In this document: positions 14,403 to 20,153 of the stretch, piece by piece
How the letters are laid out: each line of letters starts with the position of its first letter
How positions within the stretch are numbered: the first letter of the stretch is position 1
NCBI GenBank assembly: GCA_003598085.1
Contig: QZKU01000123.1
Location: 1-24,947, forward strand
DNA length: 24,947 bases
Direction: 5' to 3'
DNA from: Candidatus Abyssobacteria bacterium SURF_5
Lineage (GTDB): Bacteria > Abyssobacteria > SURF-5
Notes under the pieces: model-generated
The model's input: only the letters and a program-made list of their open reading frames with translations
What the model was told of the DNA's origin: nothing
The model's database searches: none
Program-made: the position numbers and the translations under genes

Positions 14403-14710
14403 GCCATGTATCTCCTTTCCTGTTCCAGTTCCAATTGAATCGCACCCGGCCGGCGGGTTGGTCAAGTTCTTATTGGAGTAGTTCGTCAGAGGGCCAGGCA
14501 TGTAGTGCGGCGTTGAGGTCTTCTCGCCGCCGCGAAGCCACAGGGCTTGAATCAGTACTATAGAGCATATCCGATTCTGTGCTTCTTATTCAACTGTCGT
14601 GGCAACCCCTGACAGATCGGGAACCGCGATTGGACGCGGATACCGAGCCATAACTGTTCCCTCTTCAAAGAGCGAGGGTGCTCGGATGGGCGGAAAACGG
14701 GAGATCAAGA
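14403..14710. other. 308-base gap between DUF35 and carboxyltransferase 1 genes
   Basis: No gene is supported here. Near the carboxyltransferase start, ACCCG...CGGGT forms a 15-base palindrome (14444-14458). On the minus strand there is a TATAGT hexamer, but it has no good -35 partner, so a promoter is possible but not convincing. A 6-bp inverted repeat (GAGCCA-region and GCTCGG on either side of a 30-base loop) lies closer to the DUF35 end. No U-run terminator is visible. The gap may mark a transcript boundary. Confidence 0.4.
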
Positions 14711-15127
14711 TCATACGCGGTCGAAAGGCCGAAACTTTGGAAGGGTGATTTCCTCGGAGACTCTCTCGAAAACTACTTCAACCGGCATGCCCACGCGAAC
14801 GTGTTCCGGCGGAATTCCGATGACATTCGATAACATGCGCGGGCCCTCTTCGAGGTCGATGACGGCGACCACATACGGGACATCGGCCGCGAAGGCGTCA
14901 CTTGGCGGTCTCGATATTATGGTGAATGTATGGACTACACCTTTGCCGCTCGAGTCGATCCAATCCACGTCTTCCGAGAGGCATTCCGGACAGAAATGAT
15001 TGGGGAAGAAAAACATCTGGCCGCATGAGCGGCATTTCGGGAGGAGCAGTTTCCCCGCTTTGCAGCCTTCCCAAAAAGGTTTTGTGCTTTCGGTGATGTC
15101 GGGCAATGGTTTTGCGTATTCGCTCAT
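14711..15127 (-). CDS. DUF35 Zn-ribbon/OB-fold protein, thiolase partner
   Basis: This 138-residue protein has the two-part DUF35 layout: an N-terminal Zn ribbon with C32, C35, C46 and C49, then an OB fold (about 58-130) that includes HTFTIISRPP and VPYVVAVIDLEEGPRM. DUF35 proteins bind SCP2-type thiolases and are needed for acyl-CoA channelling in retro-aldolase complexes such as Ltp2/ChsH2 and in archaeal HMG-CoA synthesis. The ATG at 15127 lies two bases after the thiolase stop, with AAAGG just upstream, so the two are translationally linked. An upstream in-frame extension to 15238 would run into the thiolase gene and is Arg-rich, so I reject it. The pairing with the thiolase is strong evidence for a complex. 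Confidence 0.9.
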   Translation of the reverse strand: MSEYAKPLPDITESTKPFWEGCKAGKLLLPKCRSCGQMFFFPNHFCPECLSEDVDWIDSSGKGVVHTFTIISRPPSDAFAADVPYVVAVIDLEEGPRMLSNVIGIPPEHVRVGMPVEVVFERVSEEITLPKFRPFDRV

Positions 15128-15129
15128 TG

Positions 15130-16332
15130 TTATACCTTTGCGAGCAGAAGAGCGGTGACGGACGAAAAAATTCCGCCGACGCCGCTCACGAGGCCGACCT
15201 TCGGGTCCTTCACCTGGCGCGCGGGTTCCACCTCGCAACGGAGCTGCTTAACGGCTTCTGTTATGTGGAATATTCCCGACGGCAAGCCGGGATGACAATG
15301 CGAGAGACAACCGCCATGAGTAACGATGGGCAGTTCGCCTCCGATCTCTATGCGTTTGCCGCTTTCGACAAACGCGCCGCCTTCGCCCTTCTTGCAGAAT
15401 CCAAAGTCTTCCAATGAGATTAACGGAGTGATCGAGAAACAATCGTAGAGTTCGGCGAAATCAACGTCTGCAGGAGTCAACCCTGCCATTGCGAAGCAGT
15501 CGTTTCCGGCGGAGACGGCGGGACTCGTGGTGAAACTCTTGCTCAGAGTCGCGTGCTCCTGGGTTGTTTTCGCGCCGCCGCCCAGAATCTCGACCGGCTT
15601 TTTCTTCAGGTCGCGAGCGCGCTCAAAGGTGGTAACGATGATGGCGGCCCCTCCATCAGATATGAGCGAGCACTCGTCTTTGGTGAACGGGGACGCGATC
15701 GGTTTTGCATTCATGACATCTTCGACGCTGATCTCCTGCCGTTTCTGGGCCTGGGGATGCATCGAGGCGTGCTTGCGGATCGATACCGCCACTTGCGCCA
15801 GTTGCTCATGCGTGGTGCCGAATTCGGCCATGTGGCGGTTGGCGTACAGCGCATATTGTCCGATGAGCGTTGTCCCAAAGGGCACCTCGAAGTCGGGGTG
15901 GCCTATGGCCGAGTAAACCGCTGTCATATCTCCGCTCGCGTTTCCGAACAAGCGAATCAGCCGTTCAAACCCGGCGAAAGAGCGCAGCGATTCAGCCGAA
16001 GTTATCAGTGCGATCTCGCACATACCGGCTTCGATCGCATTTGCGGCGGTCAGCACATTCAGGATATGGGTCGCGCCGCCGATTTGCATTACCGACGTGT
16101 AGCGCGGCCTCAGCCCTACGTATTCGCAGAACAGAAGGCTGTGCATCGGGTAGAGCACGGAAAAGGCACCGGACGTCATAACGCCGTCAACCTCGCTCTT
16201 GCGCACGCCGCAATCATCAAGCGCGCGAATCAGCGCCTGACGCGAAAGCTCGTAGCTGTCCTTTCCCGGTACAGTGCCGAGATCGCTCTCGCCGATGCCG
16301 ACGATTGCTATTCTTTTTCGCCAACGTCTCAT
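15130..16332 (-). CDS. SCP2-type thiolase-fold protein, probable retro-aldolase or non-Claisen enzyme
   Basis: This 400-residue thiolase-fold protein is of the SCP2/nonspecific-lipid-transfer type. The opening KRIAIVGIGESDLG and the VDGVMTSGAF segment are typical. Where classical thiolases have the nucleophilic Cys (Cys-x-x-G), this protein has QIGGATHI (about 83-90), with no Cys. The C-terminal catalytic loop reads GGCLSHCHPG (about 338-347), so the His-Pro is kept but the Gly before it is Cys. DUF35-linked relatives lacking the nucleophilic Cys act as aldolases or retro-aldolases in sterol side-chain breakdown. A classical thiolase step is therefore doubtful. It starts six bases after the HDAC-like stop and is followed directly by DUF35. 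Confidence 0.88.
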   Translation of the reverse strand: MRRWRKRIAIVGIGESDLGTVPGKDSYELSRQALIRALDDCGVRKSEVDGVMTSGAFSVLYPMHSLLFCEYVGLRPRYTSVMQIGGATHILNVLTAANAIEAGMCEIALITSAESLRSFAGFERLIRLFGNASGDMTAVYSAIGHPDFEVPFGTTLIGQYALYANRHMAEFGTTHEQLAQVAVSIRKHASMHPQAQKRQEISVEDVMNAKPIASPFTKDECSLISDGGAAIIVTTFERARDLKKKPVEILGGGAKTTQEHATLSKSFTTSPAVSAGNDCFAMAGLTPADVDFAELYDCFSITPLISLEDFGFCKKGEGGAFVESGKRIEIGGELPIVTHGGCLSHCHPGLPSGIFHITEAVKQLRCEVEPARQVKDPKVGLVSGVGGIFSSVTALLLAKV

Positions 16333-16338
16333 TAAAAT

Positions 16339-17244
16339 CTATTCCTTGCTTCCTCTTGCAAACAGGCGCAGGCAGGTCTGGTAGTGGATGCGGACAGTGT
16401 CGCGCACATCGCGCGAGTATCCGCCCGCCAGGACAATGCAGATGGGAATCTTTTTTCGCTCGCTGAATCCGATGACGAGATCGTCGCGGCGGCGGAAGCC
16501 TTCGTGGGTAAGCCTCAAGGCGCCGAGCTGATCCTCTTCAAAGGGGTCGGCGCCGGCGAGGTAGAAGACGAAATCCGGATCAAAATCCTTTTCGATCACA
16601 TCGAGCGCGCGCCCAAGCTGCTCAAGATATTCCTGGTCGCCCACGCCGTTGTCCAATCCGATATCCAGGTCGCTTTCCTGCTTTACCGGATAGTTATCCT
16701 CTTGATGGATCGAGAAGGTGAAAACGTTTTCTTCCTTCAAAAAAATGTGGGCCGTACCGTTTCCCTGATGCAGATCGCAATCTACAATGGCGATCCGGCG
16801 GGCCTTCTTCTCAGTGAGCAGTTTCCGGGTGGCTATCGCGACGTCATTAAAGAAGCAGAATCCTTCGGCGTGATCCGCGAACGCGTGATGGTATCCGCCG
16901 CCGAGATTGATGCTTGGCTCCTGCGCGGTCGCGCATTCGGCGGCGACCAATGTGCCGCCGGTGCTGAGCAGGAAAGCGTCGATGACGTCGCGTTTGACCG
17001 GCAGTTCGGAGCTGAAGGTAGCCGGTGTCAATCGGGCATTGAGGGCGTCATCGAGATATTTTTCGGTATGCACCAGGAGCAGCTCATCGCGGGTCGGGAC
17101 GCGGGGTTGAATGAGATGAGCGCGGGGGTCGGAAAGATTTTCATGTTTTTCCAGCATCTGGTACACGAGCCGGTACTTCTTTGAGGGAAAGACATGAAAG
17201 CCGATATCGCAGTAATACTTGTCCGAATATACGATGGTGGCCAT
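16339..17244 (-). CDS. Histone-deacetylase-superfamily amidohydrolase
   Basis: This 301-residue arginase/deacetylase-fold protein is likely an active zinc deacylase. The tandem catalytic His pair is in GGGYHHAF (about 114-121). Zn ligands are Asp and His in VDCDLHQGNG (about 152-161) and Asp in AGADPFEED (about 227-235). The transition-state Tyr is in LAGGYSRD near the end. Bacterial members act on acetyl-lysine (AcuC-like), acetylpolyamines or other acylated amines, so the substrate is open. As first gene of the operon that includes thiolase and DUF35, it may reverse protein acylation or act on a pathway metabolite. It has its own consensus promoter and a palindrome just downstream of it. 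Confidence 0.9.
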   Translation of the reverse strand: MATIVYSDKYYCDIGFHVFPSKKYRLVYQMLEKHENLSDPRAHLIQPRVPTRDELLLVHTEKYLDDALNARLTPATFSSELPVKRDVIDAFLLSTGGTLVAAECATAQEPSINLGGGYHHAFADHAEGFCFFNDVAIATRKLLTEKKARRIAIVDCDLHQGNGTAHIFLKEENVFTFSIHQEDNYPVKQESDLDIGLDNGVGDQEYLEQLGRALDVIEKDFDPDFVFYLAGADPFEEDQLGALRLTHEGFRRRDDLVIGFSERKKIPICIVLAGGYSRDVRDTVRIHYQTCLRLFARGSKE

Positions 17245-17267
17245 GCGAACCCCTGAGAGGCGCCTAT

Positions 17268-17285
17268 TTTGGCCGGTCGGCCAAA
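17268..17285. promoter_or_regulatory. 18-bp palindrome just downstream of the HDAC-operon promoter
   Basis: TTTGGCCG (17268-17275), GT, CGGCCAAA (17278-17285) is an exact inverted repeat. It lies immediately downstream of the predicted transcription start of the HDAC-like gene and 23 bases before its ATG. That position suits repression by a bound protein. It is unlike the operator upstream of tetR, so a different regulator is implied. Confidence 0.6.
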
Positions 17286-17293
17286 TTTAGGTC

Positions 17294-17323
17294 ATTATAT
17301 GTTTTGCCTCAAAGCGTTGTCAA
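17294..17323 (-). promoter_or_regulatory. Sigma-70 promoter of the HDAC-thiolase operon
   Basis: On the minus strand the -35 box is TTGACA (17318-17323) and the -10 box is TATAAT (17294-17299), both exact consensus, separated by 18 bases. The start of transcription is expected near 17287. It drives the HDAC-like gene and probably the thiolase and DUF35 genes behind it. Confidence 0.75.
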
Positions 17324-17368
17324 GGAGCCATTTTGTGACGCAGGCACTTCTCTGAACCAACTCGATGC

Positions 17369-18106
17369 CTACATGCCAAATGTCGGTCCTTTGAAACGCT
17401 CCACTTCCTCGCCGAACGGTCCGCGCAGGCTTCCTATGACGTAAACGCCGCCGATGATCTCGACCGGCTCCAATTCATAAATGGGATCGGCCGGCGACCT
17501 CTCGAAACTGACGGTGGCGGGTCCTCCCAGGAGTTCATGAAATTCCATATCTTCCTGCCAACTCTTGACCAGGCTGATTTCAGCGGGAGCGTTGACATCG
17601 GGCTGAGGGATGACTTTCAACTGATAGAGAGGCCGCATCAGGACGTGCTCCATGTTCGCTTCGCGGTGGATGCAAACTGCGGCATCGACAATACGAAAGC
17701 CGCGGCGGACGCACGTCCCGCGGACGACGTCGCAATCCTGTGAGAAGGAGAGCTCGGCCATTTTTTTCGGGTGTCCGAATCGCTCGCGTCCGCCGGCCAT
17801 GCTGGCATCGCTGTCGACGTAGATGTAGGCGGTGTAAGCGACCGGTTCGCCCTTATAGCGCGCGGTCACGTTGACAATGGCCTCGCGGTAGGGGCCGATG
17901 TTAGTCACGAACCGATAGTTGGCGACGATCACCGACGCGAGGGGCTCGGGCTCCGGCTCGAGCGGCTCAGGGATGAGAGCCGCCGCTTTTGCGGGGTTCG
18001 GTTTGATCAACACCTGAATGAGCTCGAAATTTTTGTTCGTGCGGATGCCTTCGGGATATAGAGGCGCGTGGACGGGGCCGCTGTGGCCGAATTCTTCCTT
18101 TTTCAT
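17369..18106 (-). CDS. Acetoacetate decarboxylase family protein
   Basis: This 245-residue protein matches acetoacetate decarboxylase (ADC). The catalytic Lys pair is in the motif ASMAGGRERFGHPKK (about 104-118), where the first Lys of PKK forms the Schiff base and the second lowers its pKa. The upstream GPYREAIVNV segment supplies the active-site Glu seen in the clostridial enzyme. The reaction in true ADC is acetoacetate to acetone and CO2. Relatives act on other beta-keto acids, so the call is at family level. GGGAG precedes the ATG. It follows the acyl-CoA dehydrogenase gene by 60 bases. With BKACE in the next operon, acetoacetate could be made and then decarboxylated. Confidence 0.88.
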   Translation of the reverse strand: MKKEEFGHSGPVHAPLYPEGIRTNKNFELIQVLIKPNPAKAAALIPEPLEPEPEPLASVIVANYRFVTNIGPYREAIVNVTARYKGEPVAYTAYIYVDSDASMAGGRERFGHPKKMAELSFSQDCDVVRGTCVRRGFRIVDAAVCIHREANMEHVLMRPLYQLKVIPQPDVNAPAEISLVKSWQEDMEFHELLGGPATVSFERSPADPIYELEPVEIIGGVYVIGSLRGPFGEEVERFKGPTFGM

Positions 18107-18166
18107 TTTCTTTTTCTCCCAGACGCAGACGACTTGATTTCGGGATTCGAATATTTTTCAGGAAAT

Positions 18167-19330
18167 TCAGTCGTTCAATACTTCCATGACTGCTTCTCTG
18201 CAGATCTCATTCGGTCCTTCGTATATCTGAAGTACCTTCGCGTCGCGCAGAGACTTTTCGACGAGGTAATCCTTCATGTAGCCGTAGCCGCCAAGCACCT
18301 GAATGGCATCGATTGCGACTTTCACAGCGACATCGGTCGCGAACACTTTCGACATTGCGGTGTATAGCCGGTTGGGCGGCAGCAGGTTTGCATTCACCCA
18401 GCACGCGCGCCACACCATCAGACGAGCGGCCTCGATCTGAATCGCCATCTCCGCCAGCTTTTGCGCAACTGCCTGGTGTTCGATGATGAGCTTGCCCCCC
18501 TGAACGCGCTCCTTAGCATACTGAAACGCGATCTCGTATGCGCCGCGGGCGATGCCGACGGCCTGCGAGCTGACCGGTCCGCGCGCGTTCGCGAGGCGTG
18601 TCATATGGATTTGATATCCCATGCCCTCGGGGCCGATCCGATTCAGGGGCGTCAATTTCATATCCTCGAAGATCAGGTCGCCGGTCTGCGATGAGCGCAA
18701 TCCCATCTTATCCTCGACCTTTCCGTAGCTGAGGCCGGGTGTATCCTTCTCGACCGCGAATAGACAGGATGTCTCCTGCGGGCGTTGAGGATCGGTGACG
18801 GCGAAGATGACATAGAGACTCGCAACACCTGCATTCGATATGAAGCATTTCGTGCCGTTAACGACATATTCGTCGCCCACTTTTCGCGCGACCGTTCGGC
18901 ACACTTTGGGGAGCAGTTCTTTGGCCTCGAGGTCCGAGCCGGCCTGCGGCTCGGTCGTGCCGGACGCTCCGAGACCGCCCTGCTCCACAATCAGAGGAAA
19001 AAACTTTTTCCATTGCGCCTCGGTTCCCGCGAACAGGAGCGGCGCGATCGCGAGCCAGGTTGCTCCCATTGTCGTGCATACCCCGGGCTCAACCGATCCG
19101 ATCTCCTCCATGAGCAGCATGGCATCGGTCAGCTTGCCGCCGCCTCCGCCATGATCTTCCGGGATGAACAGACTGAGAAATCCCAACTCGTGCAGCTTCT
19201 TCGGGATGCCCCAATCGAAAGCGTGGCCCTCGTCGAGCTTTCTCACTTTCGGCTTCAATTCCTTGCGGGCGAAATCGCGGGCAAGTTGGCGCAATGCTTC
19301 CTGCTCCTCACTGAGTTCGAAGTTCAACAT
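18167..19330 (-). CDS. Acyl-CoA dehydrogenase
   Basis: This 387-residue flavoenzyme introduces a double bond into an acyl-CoA and passes electrons to an electron-transfer flavoprotein. The family pattern runs from FELSEEQEALRQLARDFA through the FAD and substrate motifs GASGTTEPQAGSD and KCFISNAGVASLYVIF to the C-terminal IYEGPNEICREA. The catalytic base is the Glu of YEG. The ATG at 19330 is right because GGAGGTGG lies just upstream; a longer in-frame reading to 19762 would run into the tetR gene. No electron-transfer flavoprotein gene is in the window. It follows tetR by 38 bases and is followed by the decarboxylase. An operator-like site lies in the tetR gap. Confidence 0.93.
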   Translation of the reverse strand: MLNFELSEEQEALRQLARDFARKELKPKVRKLDEGHAFDWGIPKKLHELGFLSLFIPEDHGGGGGKLTDAMLLMEEIGSVEPGVCTTMGATWLAIAPLLFAGTEAQWKKFFPLIVEQGGLGASGTTEPQAGSDLEAKELLPKVCRTVARKVGDEYVVNGTKCFISNAGVASLYVIFAVTDPQRPQETSCLFAVEKDTPGLSYGKVEDKMGLRSSQTGDLIFEDMKLTPLNRIGPEGMGYQIHMTRLANARGPVSSQAVGIARGAYEIAFQYAKERVQGGKLIIEHQAVAQKLAEMAIQIEAARLMVWRACWVNANLLPPNRLYTAMSKVFATDVAVKVAIDAIQVLGGYGYMKDYLVEKSLRDAKVLQIYEGPNEICREAVMEVLND

Positions 19331-19344
19331 GATTCCACCTCCAG

Positions 19345-19359
19345 ATATACCATGTATGT
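19345..19359. promoter_or_regulatory. TetR operator-like site before the acyl-CoA dehydrogenase gene
   Basis: ATATAC (19345-19350), CAT, GTATGT (19354-19359) is an inverted repeat with one mismatch, matching the site at 19976-19990 (ATATAC, N3, GTATAT). It lies between the tetR stop and the Shine-Dalgarno of the dehydrogenase gene. Two matching copies around one TetR gene support a common operator. Confidence 0.65.
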
Positions 19360-19368
19360 TGGGCCAAA

Positions 19369-19977
19369 TTATTCCTTTATCCGAAACGGCAAGAGATGTT
19401 TTTCCATTGCCCGAAGGATGCTCTGTTCGTCCATCTGCCAGAGTTGCTGAAGGCGTCCGATCAGCAAGAAGCTCACATAGCCGTGCATGGCCGCCCACAG
19501 GTGAGTGGCGACCTCCTGCGGGTTGCAGTCGGGCTGGATGACGCCGGCTTGTTGACACGCCTCGATCACCTCGGTCAGCGGCACCCAGAAGTTCTCCATG
19601 ACCAAGCTGCGGGGCGGGTTTTCCCACGAATATTTCTGGATGAACTCGCTGCCAAAGAGCAGGGAGTAATAACGAGGATGTTTCATTCCGAAAGCGATAT
19701 ATGAGCCGGTCAGAGAACGGAGCTTTTCGGCGGGGGTCTTTGCTCTGGCGATGCCTTTCCATACGAGCCGGGCGAGCTTGGCCACTCCCTGCTCATAGAC
19801 GGCAACCATCAGCGCTTCGAGGTTGGGGAAATGATTATAGATTCCCATGGGGGTGATTTCGACCATTCTGGCGATTTTGCGGATGCTGACGGCCTCGATG
19901 CCCTCGCGCTCGAGGACGGCGCACGCGGCGCGCAGGATGCGCTGTTTGGTGCCTCCCTTTTCCGCTCGCGTTTTCAT
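19369..19977 (-). CDS. TetR family transcriptional regulator
   Basis: This regulator of about 202 residues has an N-terminal helix-turn-helix: the DNA-binding part runs from TKQRILRAACAVLEREG through VSIRKIARMVEITPMGIYNHFPN, the typical TetR signature. The rest (about 70-200) is an all-helical ligand domain of the type found in regulators of acyl-CoA and fatty-acid genes. The ATG at 19995 is upstream of the predicted transcription start, so the ATG at 19977 is the better start. The transcript would then be nearly leaderless. The promoter overlaps an exact operator palindrome, so autorepression is likely. It leads the tetR, dehydrogenase, decarboxylase group. The ligand is unknown; an acyl-CoA is a fair guess. 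Confidence 0.88.
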   Translation of the reverse strand: MKTRAEKGGTKQRILRAACAVLEREGIEAVSIRKIARMVEITPMGIYNHFPNLEALMVAVYEQGVAKLARLVWKGIARAKTPAEKLRSLTGSYIAFGMKHPRYYSLLFGSEFIQKYSWENPPRSLVMENFWVPLTEVIEACQQAGVIQPDCNPQEVATHLWAAMHGYVSFLLIGRLQQLWQMDEQSILRAMEKHLLPFRIKE

Positions 19978-19990
19978 ATACGGTGTATAT
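19976..19990. promoter_or_regulatory. TetR operator-like palindrome over the tetR promoter
   Basis: ATATAC (19976-19981), GGT, GTATAT (19985-19990) is an exact 6-bp inverted repeat. It overlaps the -10 box and transcription start of tetR, so binding would block transcription. The same pattern recurs at 19345. Confidence 0.7.
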
Positions 19991-20014
19991 ATCATGCCCG
20001 GCGGGAATTGTCAA
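19986..20014 (-). promoter_or_regulatory. Sigma-70 promoter of tetR
   Basis: On the minus strand, TTGACA (20009-20014) and TATATA (19986-19991) are separated by 17 bases, a near-consensus promoter. Transcription should start near 19979, only one or two bases before the chosen ATG at 19977, which implies a leaderless message. Confidence 0.7.
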
Positions 20015-20074
20015 GGTGAAAATGAAACCTCGCGGCGGCCTGATCGGCTCCTGAGCACAGGGAGGCCGCGGGAA

Positions 20075-20104
20075 TTGTATATGCAACAACTTTTGTGTTA
20101 GAAT
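20075..20104 (+). promoter_or_regulatory. Extended -10 promoter of the TPR gene
   Basis: TGTTAGAAT (20096-20104) is an extended -10 box (TG-N-TAGAAT). A weak -35, TTGTAT at 20075-20080, lies 18 bases before the hexamer. The predicted start near 20111 leaves a leader of about 43 bases with AAGGG seven bases before the ATG. Confidence 0.55.
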
Positions 20105-20153
20105 TTTTGGGAAATGCATGCGGGGAGGGAATTTGGAGAATAAGGGTTACTGA

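Noticed and set aside
18167-19762. Longer reading of the acyl-CoA dehydrogenase gene reaching 19762
   Set aside because: It would overlap tetR; the ATG at 19330 has GGAGGTGG before it and gives the normal length.
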